Positions 28,321-38,699 are shown, counted from the first letter of the stretch. The stretch: 64,000 bases of DNA from Lepidostoma basale (GCA_022606425.2 JAHDVF020000240.1:2170001-2234000); one strand, 5' to 3'. Program-made: numbers and translations. The notes: generated by a model from the sequence alone, not told the origin.

Positions 28321-28868
28321 TATTATTCGTAATAATTATTTAATATGCAGTTTTACATCATTGTTAAAGGAACACATAAATACATTGAACTATTTAATAG
28401 AAAATAATACTGAATGATGTACTACATTTTTACTTATATGGAAATTAACAGTTTTAATTAAATCGGTCATTTGGTGCGTTTCAATGCATGGAAAATAATG
28501 TGTAAATAATAAATACTATTATAAAAAATAAATTAATGTTATCCTTTTTCATTGAGCGTCTATTTTTCATACAAGAAAATAAAAGGCAAAGCTTTCCAAC
28601 GTTTAGATTGTCGTCTGTTTTCTGCCACTGTGATTGGCCTGTGAATGAATGTTCCGTTTTTAAAACAGAAAAGAACGCAAAACAAAAAAGAGCCGACGAT
28701 TCGCTTTTTAAACTGCACTAATTGGTATGACAGTTCTCTTGTCGGTAAATGTTATGACTTTGTATTTAATTGTATAAAAAAAACATTTTAAAAATATAGT
28801 AGTCTTGAAGTATTCTTGAGGTTTCCGATACCCCAGAAGGGAATTATGTATATTTATTTAATTATTGA
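28320..28868. other. Family A outer-arm scrap, then unassigned DNA
   Basis: 28325-28380 (AGTTTTACATCATTGTTAAA) matches the family A outer arm. The rest has no recognised feature. Confidence 0.45.
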
Positions 28869-29360
28869 TTATTGAAAGCGAAAACGGCCGTTCACAATGG
28901 AGTTCTCGTCCCATCACTAATGTATGGAAGCGAAGCATGGAACTGGCAGAAGAAGGATGAAAGCATAATAAATGCGGTAGAGAGGAGGTCCCTAAGACGT
29001 GTGTGTGGTAGAACGATATACGACAGAATCTCAAATGCTGATATAAGAAAGGAATGTAGAGCGGAAGAAGGTATTATGAAAAAAAATATGAAAGGATCGC
29101 TGCGTTGGTTCGGACATATGGAACGCATGGATGGAGAAAGAATGATTAAGGTATACGTTAATGATGGAAATGAGGTACGAAGTCAAGGCAGACCGAGGAA
29201 AATATGGCACGACCAAATTAATCAAATTTTAAAGGTTGGTCATGTTAGATGTCGGAGAAATCGACGTGCGTGTATGACTCGTTGTATGAATGTGGAGGAA
29301 TCTAGAGAGGTTTGCCAGGATATAATAGTGTGGCGGTCCATTCTAATCCGGAAGCTAGAG
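28868..29360 (+). mobile_element. LINE-A 3' fragment, long open frame
   Basis: 28872-29387 encodes HNGVLVPSLMYGSEAWNW, RSLRRVCGRTIYDRISN, GSLRWFGHMERMDGER, RPRKIWHDQINQILKVGHVR and TRCMNVEESREVCQDIIVW without a stop. It ends before AYPFGE and has no TTAG tail. Confidence 0.9.
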
Positions 29361-29464
29361 AGGTCTGACTGGGGTAACACGTTATAAGACTTAAACACAT
29401 TATTTATTTTATCATTAACATTAAAAAAAGTCTTATCATTATAATTATGTTTAATTACTCATTT

Positions 29465-29550
29465 ATTTTGTCTAAGGAATTATCAAGTGTTAAAACAGGC
29501 GTTTTCACTAGTGTAAATGATTGAATATGGAGTTTAACATCAGAGATACA
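29465..29550. mobile_element. Family A fragment
   Basis: AAGGAATTATCAAGTG, AACAGGCGTTTTCACT and ATGGAGTTTAACATCA are pieces of the family A arm (reverse of 49080-49200 type). Confidence 0.55.
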
Positions 29551-30035
29551 ATTAACAAAATAAAGCATTTAAATAAATAAAAAATCTTACATTGCAGTGA
29601 GTGTAATACGTACATTTTTTCTTATCAGATTGTAATTATCGCACTGTCTAGCATTGATGTATTTTTAGGCTATTTCAACCCTTTATCAATTTCCCGATAA
29701 CCCTCTAAGTGCTGTGAAATTGAATGAAAAATTATTGACCCCCACATGTAATCGAGGGTATAAGCAACCCCACTTTAAAATCGTGTACTGGGGGAAAACA
29801 AATAATTTAATAATAAAAACAAACCCTCGAGGGGCGGCTGGCAACGGACATCGCAGGATGTCAGCCGCTCACAGTCAGGATATGAATTGTTAATTTTAAA
29901 TTACCCTTGAAACACGCGTTTTCAATCCTATTATTAATTTTAAGAGATCCAAAAAAAAAAAACTAAACTATTTTTGTGGTTAAATCAATCAAAAATATAT
30001 TTATAAGAAAATTTTGATACCTGTCAAAAGTGTTA
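29550..30035. other. GC-richer island
   Basis: 29660-29890 contains CCCTCGAGGGGCGGCTGG and an imperfect hairpin CGGCTGG to CAGCCG across GGACATCGCAGGATGTC. No repeat match; candidate host regulatory DNA. Confidence 0.35.
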
Positions 30036-30039
30036 TTTA

Positions 30040-30640
30040 TAAATTCTTATTCTTCTTTCTAGGCTTCCCTCCACTGCTGGATATATGCCTCTTCTATCTG
30101 TCTCCGTTTTTCTCTATCCTGTGCCGCTTCAATCCATTTTTTCCCGGCGACCACAACAATATCGTGGGCCCATCTCTTCCGTGGCCGACCGACACCCTTT
30201 TTTTCCCAATATTAGCCGCTTCATGGATCGTTGCGCGAATTTCAATTTGTGGACAGTATTCATGGTCAGGGACATTGTTTCCAAACCATATGTCGTCACA
30301 GGCAAGATGCATGCTTCGTTGGTTTTCCTTTTTAAATTAATGGGGATATCCTTGTTTCTCATTATATGACTGAGCTTTCCGAAGGCTGACCAACCAAGTA
30401 TAATTCTTCTGGGTATTTCTGCCACCTGGTTTTCTTTTCCCATTTTTCTCTTATGTCCGAGGTAGATGTATTCTTCAACAGTTTCAATTATTTTGTAATC
30501 AATTTTTATATTTCTGTTGGACAGACTCATGATTTTGGTTTTGCTGTGGTTCATTTCTCACCGAAACCTCAGGGAACCGTCATGGAGATCTTTAATCACG
30601 AATCTTAGTTCTTCCAGGTCATAAATTTGTCACAACTGTC
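30040..30640 (-). mobile_element. LINE-P 3' fragment
   Basis: The minus frame 30554-30129 encodes SKTKIMSLSNRNIKID, VEEYIYLGHKRKMGKENQ, RRIILGWSAFGKLSHIM, NLKRKTNEACILPVTTYGLE and AQRSMKRLILGKK: the post-RT region of a non-LTR element. The continuation to 30060 is frameshifted. Confidence 0.8.
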
Positions 30641-30699
30641 ATATTGAGAATTGATTTTAAAGCAGAATACTTTTTTTTTTCACTTTTAGTTAGATATTG

Positions 30700-30875
30700 A
30701 ATTTATATAAGAATTTTGACAAGTGTAAAAATATTTTTTTCATTTGTTCCAATGACAATTTGAATAATTTCATCAATACTATTTTAAAGTTCTTGCTGGT
30801 GTTGGTTTGTTAAGTGCCTAAATACTGCTAATTTAAAAAAAACGGTGGATACTTGGAACATAAATTATATAGACT
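30700..30875 (+). repeat. Dispersed repeat R, copy 1
   Basis: AAGAATTTTGACAAGTGTAA, CATTTGTTCCAATGACAATT, AAACGGTGGATACTTGGAAC recur in the same order at 35485-35645. Unclassified. Confidence 0.7.
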
Positions 30876-30924
30876 GTATGTGCACCATCTAAAAAGAACA
30901 TTCTGTATTAAATTATTTTTATTT

Positions 30925-31130
30925 TGTTATTTTATTTTATATTATTTGTTTTAGAATTATTTTGTGGGTGTTGGAAGATCGAAGTGTGCGCGGGAGATGC
31001 CTATTGGTGGCATGAGGTTCGCAACCCATCACACCACGTATCCTGCGGGGAGAAAAGAGAAGGATGGAGTGCGTCATCGGTTAAAGTGTGGCAGTTCATT
31101 ATTTCTGCCTACCGTTTAGGCGAGAAGTGT
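30925..31130 (+). mobile_element. SINE3, longer copy
   Basis: Shares TTTTATTTTATATTATTTGT, CGAAGTGTGCGCGGGAGATG and GGTTCGCAACCCATCACACC with reversed 41535-41760, and the end TTCATTATTTCTGCCTACCG with LINE-A. GGTTCGCAACC resembles a pol III B-box. The tail is lost at the junction with LINE-A. Confidence 0.7.
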
Positions 31131-31137
31131 GTATCCA

Positions 31138-31385
31138 AATATTATATTATTTCCAAATGTCCAAATCATCTTAATGATCCTTTCATTATTTTGTTCATAA
31201 CACCGTCATTCGCACCGCATTCACTTCTAATATTTTCATTCGACACTCCATCATACACAGAGTATCCACACATTCGTCCAGGAGATCTCATTTCTACTGC
31301 ATTTTTCTACTTTTATCCTTCTTTTGCCAGTTCCATGCTTCGTTTCCATACATAAGGGTCGGTAAAAGAACGCCATTATAAATAT
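31138..31385 (-). mobile_element. LINE-A internal fragment
   Basis: Complement encodes LTLMYGNEAWNWQ-like, RSPGRMCGYSVYDGVSN and MNKIMKGSL. It abuts SINE3 at its left end. Confidence 0.8.
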
Positions 31386-31489
31386 ACGAGTATGAATATA
31401 TAAGTTTCAATATATGTTCTAATTTGTTATGTGTATATATATAATATGTTATATGCTATGTTTCAGTTATATTTATAAAATGCTTTATA

Positions 31490-31700
31490 TGTATGTTCAA
31501 TTATTTGTATTGTTCCGAAAGTCAAACATCGCCGCTACCTTTTGGGGCAATAATGAACTTCAAGCAATACCAAGAGCAAGAACGGCTTTAAATTCAATTG
31601 GGAACATGTTCAACCAGGCTCCACTTGTTCTACCATTACCGGTTGCCATTGTATTGTATTGGGATGAAAGAAAATAGAAAAAATGCCAATAAAACATGTA
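31490..31700 (+). other. Unidentified open frame tail with AATAAA
   Basis: The open frame reads KSNIAATFWGNNELQAIPRA, then a hydrophobic PLVLPLPVAIVLYW and DERK stop; CCAATAAAAC follows at 31687. Possible 3' exon or processed pseudogene remnant; family not recognised. Confidence 0.25.
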
Positions 31701-31744
31701 ATATATACCGAGGTAAAATAAAGAAACATGCTGTTTATTTATAT

Positions 31745-32190
31745 TATTATGGATAAACGCCGTAGAAATGAGATCACTAATAAGAATGTGCGTGAAAACG
31801 TTGTATGATAGAATACCGAACGATGAAATAAGAAAGAAATGTAAGGCAGATGACTGCATTATAGATAAAATTAAAAAAGGATCCCTGAGATGGTTTGGAC
31901 ATATAGAACGAATGGATGAGAGTAGAATGGTTAAAAAGTTGTACACAAGCAGCGTGAGTGGAAAAAGAAGCCGAAGAGGACCGAGGAAAACATGGCATTA
32001 CCAAATTAATCAATTACTGAAAGGCGGCCACGGTTGAAGTCGGAATAATCGACGTGCGTGCAAGGTACGATGTATGAATGTAGAGGAAACCCGAGAGGTA
32101 TGCCAGGACAAAGCATTGTGGTGATCTATCCTCTCTGCCTACCCCTCCGGGGAGATGGTGTGTTGGTTAGTTAGTCAGTTAGTTAGCTGT
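31745..32190 (+). mobile_element. LINE-A 3' end with TTAG tail
   Basis: INAVEMRSLIRMCVKTLYDR, KGSLRWFGHIERMDESRM and SGKRSRRGPRKTWHYQINQ. After a stop the sequence continues to GGTTAGTTAGTCAGTTAGTT (32164-32183). Confidence 0.85.
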
Positions 32191-32490
32191 TTATTTTCCA
32201 CATTCCTTTTTATGTGTTACAAAATCCTTAAATGTCTTCTCTAGTTTCAATCCATGGGATTGGTTTGCAGCAAAATATAACATTTTTTCTATTTGCTTAA
32301 TTTTGTTTGGACCTTTAATGTTGAAGTCTCCCGTTTCTTTCCACATTTATGTAGAGCAGGTTATTTTTTATTTTATTTAATAAAGTTATAAAAAATTACA
32401 AAAAACATTTTACAATTTAATACTACATTTTATAAACAATTAATAATATAAAAATCGCAAATGAAAAAAAAAAACATTTAACATCGGTAC
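32190..32490. other. Unassigned DNA
   Basis: ATCCATGGGATTGGTTTGCA (32251-32270) resembles ATCCTGTGGATTGGTCTGCA at 53110, so an unclassified repeat may be present. The rest is AT-rich. Confidence 0.35.
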
Positions 32491-32740
32491 ATAGAAGATG
32501 TAGAGGCATTTTCGACGAAAGATCGCAAAAGAACCAGCATCTCTTACCTCATTTGGTGATTTGTTAAATAATTTAAATCCTCTATTGAAACGTACCTCGT
32601 CGGTTAACACGGAGAGCATGGTTTTTAATCCTCAGGGTGGTAATCGTGAGATTCTTTTCGGTATATTATTCGATTCAGGGACGGGTGTAAATATAAAGAC
32701 AGTTACATGGGATACATTAAGGTTTATTATCTAGTTAACA
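32490..32740 (-). mobile_element. LINE-Q 3' end
   Basis: Minus strand: GFKLFNKSPNEVRDAGSFAI then FRRKCLYIFY, the last motif of a CR1/Jockey-like ORF2. Confidence 0.7.
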
Positions 32741-32759
32741 TTATAACAATAATCCAGAG

Positions 32760-33510
32760 GCTAGGGATGTCGTACGAATACATAAAAAAAGGCACATGAT
32801 GGAAGAATGAAGAGGCTGTTTGAGGTGATTCCTCGATGGCGTGCTCGTCAGGACATCGACCGGCGACGTCGTCCGTAGACGTTATCAGCGACGCTGACCA
32901 GAAGATGGTGGGTCAGCAAATCAATATTTAGAGCGTCACCTGGCAGACACGAGGTTCCCTAACCTGTTGGTGCTGTCTGAAGCGGCGTGAAGTGGTCCTC
33001 GCAGTTCCGCATGGTGGTGAGGTCAACCACGTTGTCGGGACATGATGTGCGACAACACGTGGGCGGCAATTTCGGGAGCAGAGGATGGCTCGGACCGTGG
33101 CGGAGGGAATCAATCGCAGACACGCGGACACATGACGCACATGTGTAACCAATGTGCGGTCTTTGATATGGATATTATTATTAGTATTCTACCTGATATG
33201 ATGGGAGAAAGGCTGAACCATTGCTGGTCCAGCCGGATGCAAACGGATTAACGTTTCTCCTACATCGTGGTGGTAACTGGGCACTGGCGAAAAAACACAA
33301 GATGGCGGCCTACCCGCAACGGCTGACTAAAGGGAAGTGACGGGCTTCTGCCTCGAAGCATAGAGTACCGAAAAAGCAGTGTTACCAATTGGGAAGGCGG
33401 CGGTGGCTCACAGGGCGGAAACAGGAGAAGTTGGAAATAAATTTCGAAAAGGTACTTAACTGGGGAGAATTGGGGCGAATTCAGTGGCCGAAGTTCGAAT
33501 TCCGAATTCG
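32760..33510. other. GC-rich block of unknown origin
   Basis: About 700 bp, clearly richer in G+C and CpG than all flanks (GACATCGACCGGCGACGTCG, AAGGCGGCGGTGGCTCACAG). Short frames only; a GGAAAC-rich purine stretch at 33410-33480. It lies between two LINE-Q pieces. It might be a LINE or retroelement 5' region, a pseudogene or a transferred segment; no family recognised. Confidence 0.4.
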
Positions 33511-33900
33511 TACCATTACACTATCTCTATAAAAAACACATTTCTCTGTACTTTCAAGTCTGGGTCTCCGGAGTCGGAATCTATCACGACCTCTCGTCAA
33601 ATAGTCCTGTATTTCATAACTTTATGCCACATTTTAAGTTAGATTTGCAGGCACCATATTACTCTTTATTTTATAAACAAAAATCAAACTAGTTTTCTTG
33701 AATTTAATCATTTCAATTTGTTTAACATTGTTGAAATCCTACTACCCCAACCAAGTATAGCCCTCATTCCTTTATTTTGTAAAACCTGTAGTTTATCAAT
33801 ATCTCCTTTATTACAAAATAATACAGAAGAACAATAATTAAAGTGAGGCAATATTAAAGCATTATAGACCAGCTTTCTACTATTTGTGTATGTCATGTGA
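33510..33900 (-). mobile_element. LINE-Q RT-end fragment
   Basis: The minus frame 33896-33708 reads RKLVYNALILPHFNYCSSVL then DKLQVLQNKGMRAILGWG, the conserved block after RT. Downstream frames give VRQRVIFNTLVFIFKIK-like and YLTRGRDRFRL. Confidence 0.75.
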
Positions 33901-34010
33901 TAGGTAGCTAATATATCGCAATTTTATTGCCAATAATATATTGCCATTTAAATAAAGTGTAACAATCACAACGCCATCGCCGGGAATCTTACCTACGTCC
34001 AGGAGCAGAG
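33894..34010 (-). mobile_element. SINE1, truncated
   Basis: ATGTGATAGGTAGCTAAT and CATCGCCGGGAATCTTACC in reverse; the A-box half is missing. Confidence 0.7.
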
Positions 34011-34229
34011 GAATACATGGGCTAATGATGATAAGCTGTTTTTTTTTTTAAATTGTATATTTTTGAACTTATGTTTCACCGTACTAGCGCTTTATCAATT
34101 GGAGATACCTAATGCTATTGTGTTGTCTAAAATTTTATTCCATAACATGTATAATAATAAAACGATGTTTTTTAAATAACTATTTCTACTTTGTTGAAAA
34201 AAGTGGAAGTACTTATTTTCTTATTAATT

Positions 34230-34400
34230 AAAAAAAAATACTAACACCAAAGATTTAAATCAATGATATTAGAATTTATTTTACAATCTTCAATGTGAGC
34301 AGAAAATAGATCATTATTATGAAGAAGGAATCGTGTCGAGGCTCGAACCCAAGTCCCCTTGATCAGAAGCCAAGCGTTCTGTTTTATAGACAACCACCCA
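34230..34400 (-). mobile_element. SINE2, tRNA-derived
   Basis: Minus strand: a damaged A-box near 34395, B-box GGGTTCGAGCC (34341-34350 region), then TTCCTTCTTCATAATAATGA and a tail ending CTTTGGTGTTAGTATT. Second copy at 43447-43625. Confidence 0.8.
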
Positions 34401-34502
34401 ATTAAAATTTTAAAAATCATTGTTTCATTTTTTTTCTCGTTTTATATAAAATAATAATATGCTTGTAATATTTGTTTCTAAACAACTTTACTTGTTAACA
34501 CC

Positions 34503-34534
34503 AACCGGTTTCGCTCCCGCCGGACCTTCGTCAG
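34503..34534 (-). ncRNA. Hammerhead-like motif, family G (G3 left)
   Basis: Minus strand: CTGACGA, extra A, stem II GGTC/GAGC with one mismatch, GAAA, CCGG palindrome, GTT triplet. Core intact. Confidence 0.6.
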
Positions 34535-34563
34535 TTTAAAATAATAAACTTTATTATCTGACC

Positions 34564-34595
34564 CTGACGAAGCTCCGGCGAGAGCGAAACCGGTC
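34564..34595 (+). ncRNA. Hammerhead-like motif, family G (G3 right)
   Basis: CTGACGA (34564-34570), extra A, stem II GCTC-CGGCGA-GAGC (4 bp perfect), GAAA (34586-34589), CCGG, GTC (34593-34595). Core intact, with a different position 7 and stem II from families B, C and E. Confidence 0.68.
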
Positions 34596-34629
34596 ACTGT
34601 TAATAAAGTAGTTTAGTTACAAATAAAAC

Positions 34630-34838
34630 AAGAACCGAGGAAAACATGGCATGACCAAATTAATCAATTACTAAAAGATGGCCACATTCGAAGTCGGAAT
34701 AATCGACGTGCGTGCATGGTACGATGTATGAATGTAGAGGAAACCCGAGAGGTATGCCAGGACAGAGCATTGTGACGATCCATCCTCTCTGCCTTCCCCT
34801 CCGGGGAAATGGCGTGATGTTTAGTTAGTTAGTTTTAA
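34630..34838 (+). mobile_element. LINE-A 3' tip with TTAG tail
   Basis: PRKTWHDQINQLLKDGHIRS, RRACMVRCMNVEETREVCQD, then GGGGAAATGGCGTGATG and TTAGTTAGTTAG. Confidence 0.85.
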
Positions 34839-34839
34839 A

Positions 34840-35485
34840 GCAGGTGTATTATTATTTTATTTAATCAATTGTCACACCACAAATTAAGTGCTTCATACGA
34901 AAGTTTTCTTGTTTTCTTTATTCGGGGGTATAATGCTTCCTGTTGATTTTTTTTTGTTTTCCCGCCACACATTTACGCGGGAACAATGAATTGACAGGTG
35001 GGCTCCATTGTTGTTCACGCAGAATGGGACAGTCCACTCGGCCTGTCGGCCAGATCAGATTTGTCCGCAGATTGTATACACGTGTAGGTGCAACCAAACT
35101 TTGGAATAATCCGAAATTGTTTACCTTCGCTTTATGAAATTTATAATATAACATTATATTCATACATATCCTTGTATATCATATTATCAGATTAAATGTT
35201 GGCCTGTCATCCATTGATTTGATGGCAAAAAAGTAACGTAAAGTCCCGGATGGACGGGAACAGGCCTAGGCAGTGCAGCGAGACTGACGAAAGGGCGTCG
35301 CTGCGTCCTATAACGGTCTCGGGTGGCGGTGGGAACCTTCTATCTATATCATATTATCTTGTTACTGCTATCCAGAAGTTATTACAATACAAGATGCTTT
35401 GAATGTGAACCGAGATAATTATAAATGGGTTAAATTATAATACATAACATTAATTATTTGCTGTTAACATGAAATAAGTTTTTTC
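34840..35485. other. Unassigned, partly GC-richer
   Basis: 34960-35110 and 35235-35335 are GC-richer. A frame ending RRLYTRVGATKLWNNPKLF then a stop at 35137 is suggestive but not recognised. Confidence 0.3.
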
Positions 35486-35645
35486 GTTTTTATAAAGAAT
35501 TTTGACAGGTGTAAAAATAAAATTTTCATTTGTTCCAATGACAATTTGAATAATTTCTTCAATATTATTATTATGTTCTTGCTGGTTAAGTGCCTAATTA
35601 CAGATAATTTAGAAAACGGTGGATACGTGTAACATAAATTATTGA
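35485..35645 (+). repeat. Dispersed repeat R, copy 2
   Basis: Same block order as 30700-30875, with small deletions. Confidence 0.7.
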
Positions 35646-35985
35646 ATAGGATTTATTGAATATTTTTATAAACAAAAATATTTCAGAACATATCATATTT
35701 AGGAACCTCTATCCATAGGTGAAAAAATATAACTGAAAATATAAAATAAAGTATTGTTATATGTTTACACCTGAGGATTGTCGTTAAACTTTGAACCACG
35801 TTGTAAAAAAATTTGATCGTAAAAAATATTTCATATGTAAATTGGATATTGTAATAAGCATATGAATTCTATCACTAACATTAATGTAAATGAGGAAAAA
35901 ACAAGAGAGAAATTAAAATAAACTATTATTAGTTTATAGGCGAATCGGTTGTGTAATAATAAAGTATAACATAAGTGTTCAAAAA
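35645..35985. other. AT-rich with weak hammerhead-like trace
   Basis: CACCTGAGGAT (35764-35774) and GAACCACGTTG resemble the family E order but key bases are lost. Confidence 0.3.
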
Positions 35986-36082
35986 GTTTATTATTAAATG
36001 TATCGCTTTGATATTTCATTATCATAAGTGCTCCAATTCGATTATTCCCTGGCAAGACGAAACATGTTATTACCACTGTTAA

Positions 36083-36241
36083 AACTTATAACACTGTTAT
36101 AATATCACAATTAATTTTTATTACTGAGTTGGCAACCGTGTTACAAAAAACATTGACAACAACACATGATGCCAACATCGGTTGGCGAAACAGCTGTCGC
36201 GAAATTCTCAGTGAATAAAAATTAATTGTGATATTATAACA
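36083..36241. mobile_element. Family B palindrome B7
   Basis: ACACTGTTATAATATCACAA and complement bound the element. The motif at 36166-36198 keeps stem II GCCAAC-ATCG-GTTGGC, GAAA, CAGCTG, GTC but has lost three bases of the CTGATGA box. Confidence 0.75.
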
Positions 36242-36893
36242 GTGGTATTGAGAAGGTACAGAAAAAATTCTTACGATTTCTGTACCTTAAAGAGAACGGT
36301 TACTATCCCTGGCTGTACCCAACTGATTACTTGCTGGGTATGCTGGACTACCAATCATTGGAAATTAGACGAACATCCACCTGGGTGTTCACTTTTTTCA
36401 ACTGATTCGTGGTCGAATACATAACTCTGATATTTTGAATGACTTGACTTTGTTTGTCCCCGACAATTATCTGCGACAAAGGCAACATAGATTATTTCAC
36501 CTGCCACTGTGTAGAACCAATCTACCTAAGGTAATGCCCGTGGGCAGGGCAATAATACTATTAAACCGCATCTCTTCGGATGTGGACATTTTTCACGATA
36601 GTGAGGCTACCCTCAGAAAGCATCTATCTCTTATGTATTAAATTACTATTTGCTTCTCTACTTATTGTACAAAAATGTTCATCTTTACCAAACTGTTCTC
36701 GGATATTTTTTTTAAATTGTCTTCTGTTTTTCTTTTTTCTGACTTACTCTCATTTGTTTTCTTGTTATATTATTTGTAAATATGTTTTTTTAAATTGTAA
36801 ATTTTATTTTTGTGATTATAACGATTTGGATGTGTTATTCTGTAATGTTTATAATTTTTTGAATAAATTTAAATTGAAATTGAAATTGAAATA
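36242..36893 (+). mobile_element. LINE-F 3' end with AAATTG-repeat tail
   Basis: IEKVQKKFLRFLYLKENGYY, PTDYLLGMLDYQSLEIRR, then in another frame LFVPDNYLRQRQHRLFHLP, RTNLPKVMPVGRAIILLN and SSDVDIFHDSEA stop (about 36641). The UTR ends AAATTGAAATTGAAATTGAA. One frameshift separates the two coding blocks. Confidence 0.88.
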
Positions 36894-36959
36894 ATTTTTT
36901 ACAATGGTAAAAACATGTTTCGTCTTGCCAGGGAATAATATATTTTTTTTATATTTCTT

Positions 36960-37420
36960 TAGATCTACAAAATATGCATCTGGCGTATAAAGACATACAG
37001 AATCGAAGCATGAGCAGATAGTGCTTGAACGAAACATCTCATTAGAAAAGAAGGCATGAAAATATTCCGACATAACATGGGTAAATTTAGCCCTTAGAGA
37101 TAGTGTACCTAACGTAGAGATTCGCAAAACCTGCAGTATTGATGACAAAGTGAGATGGAGTAAGATGGCAATATCATGATGCACGAGACTCCAGAAGACC
37201 GTCAACTACCAGGATGACCACCAAAGAGATGGAGATTATGTTGTGCGTCTTCATGATAAGACCAAAATATATATCCTGTCTAAACAGATCGCAAGATATA
37301 CAGAAAAAAATAAATATTAGAAGACGTCTGTGAAAAGCATCGGGAAACTGCCACATTAAAAAGGCTCAAGTGGCATTTCAAGAAGTAGTAACTAAACAAA
37401 TCCCTAGGATTGATACTTAA
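36960..37420 (+). mobile_element. LINE-J 3' fragment
   Basis: ATCTGGCGTATAAAGACATA, VPNVEIRKTCSIDDKVRWSK and DARDSRRPSTTRMTTKEME-like. Frames are broken. Confidence 0.7.
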
Positions 37421-37517
37421 AAATAAGAAAACTTATTTAACATTGTGGTATTCCATAGTAATATACTTAGAAAATTGAAAATAACTTTGTTTAATCCACA
37501 AAATATTAAAAAAACAC

Positions 37518-37548
37518 GACATGCTTCGGAGGATACATCCATCTTCAG
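37518..37548 (-). ncRNA. Hammerhead-like motif, family E (E2 left)
   Basis: Minus strand: CTGAAGA, extra T, stem II GGATG/CCTCC with mismatch, then GAAG (last A of GAAA changed), CATG, GTC. ACAC before the core pairs with GTGT after the cleavage site. Confidence 0.5.
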
Positions 37549-37818
37549 GTGTAAAAATATAATAAAAACTAAACAATGAAAGACTAATATAAAAACGCAT
37601 TTAAAATTCGATACTATAATGCAAATTCAAAAATTAACCTGGGCTTTTTGTTATAAGTACTAATAATTCTATTTTATCAGTAAGAAAAAATAAATAATAT
37701 TAAATAATACGTGATGATAATAGAAAAAAAAGTATGAAAATATGTAATTTATAAAAAACATACATTTGAAAAGACATAATAAACTTTGTTTAGTTTTTAT
37801 TGTATTATATTTTTGCAC

Positions 37819-37849
37819 CTAAAGATGGAGGTATCCTCTGAAACATGTC
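37819..37849 (+). ncRNA. Hammerhead-like motif, family E (E2 right)
   Basis: CTAAAGA (G5 changed), extra T, GGAGG-TAT-CCTCT, GAAA (37840-37843), CATG, GTC. The G5 change predicts inactivity. Confidence 0.5.
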
Positions 37850-37919
37850 GTGTTTTTTTAACATATTTTTTTAATAATAAGTAGATTAAACAAAGTTATT
37901 TTCATTTTCCTAAGTATAA

Positions 37920-38205
37920 ATAAGAAAACGTCTGACTTTTCAAAATAAAAAAGGATTCGTAACACCTGCCTCAATTCGCATCTCGCCTGTTCATTTATGC
38001 CAATTTGAAACACGCACGGGGATTTGAACTGGACACCCAAAATGTAAAGAATTTTAAAATACCGTCACAGCATAAATAAATGGTAATGTGTTCAAATGAA
38101 TAATAGAACTCAAAAAGAATAGCATTGTTAGTGTTAGAAAATATTACGACTATAACATTGCCGACTATTGGACTGTAATAAACTGTTTAGGAAACAAAAA
38201 TTTAT
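37920..38205. other. Unassigned AT-rich DNA
   Basis: No feature recognised. Confidence 0.4.
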
Positions 38206-38210
38206 CAATG

Positions 38211-38666
38211 AAGCAAAAACGGCCATTCACAATGGAGTTATGGAAGTGTAGCATGGAATTGGCAGAAGAAGGATGAGAGCAGAATAAATTCGGTAGAGTG
38301 AGATCCGCAAGACGTATGTATTTAAAACGATATACGACAGAATTTCAAATGAAGGGAGGAATGTAAAGCGGAAGAAAGTATTATGAATGGATCACTGCGT
38401 TGGTTTGAACATATTGAACGTATGGATGAAAGAAGTATGGTTAAAAAAGTATACGTTTACGGTGTAAATGGAGTGCGGAGTCGCGGGAGACCGAGTCTGA
38501 TGACATAATTATGAAGAAAGTAGTGTAGTAAACGACGTGCGTGCATGACGCGATCTATAAATGTTGAGGAAGCGAAAGAAGTATGTCAGATCAGAACAGT
38601 GTGGCTCTCAATTCTTTCTACCTACCCCTTCAGAGAGACATCGTGATGGTTAGTTAGTTAGCTATG
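38211..38666 (+). mobile_element. LINE-A, frame-disrupted, with TTAG tail
   Basis: GCAAAAACGGCCATTCACAA, GCATGGAATTGGCAGAAGAA, CGTATGGATGAAAGAAGT and CATCGTGATGGTTAGTTAGT are present; several indels destroy the frame. Confidence 0.85.
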
Positions 38667-38699
38667 AATTTCAAATAATGATTACACAAGAAAATCAGG

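Larger units (their letters stand above)
34480..34625. mobile_element. Family G palindrome G3
   Basis: ACTTTACTTGTTAACA (34485-34500) mirrors TGTTAATAAAGTAGTTTAG near 34608. Two hammerhead-like motifs lie head to head inside. Confidence 0.75.
35985..36950. mobile_element. Family A-like palindrome A9 with nested insertions
   Basis: TATTCCCTGGCAAGACGAAA at 36042 pairs with TTTCGTCTTGCCAGGGAATA at 36919. The arms are 800 bp apart because B7 and LINE-F lie between them. Confidence 0.75.
37440..37915. mobile_element. Family E palindrome E2, long form
   Basis: AAAATAACTTTGTTTAATCC (37479-37498) mirrors GATTAAACAAAGTTATTTTC (37882-37901). The centre of about 270 bp is AT-rich and partly matches reversed 41811-41920. 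A motif occurs in each arm. Confidence 0.8.
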
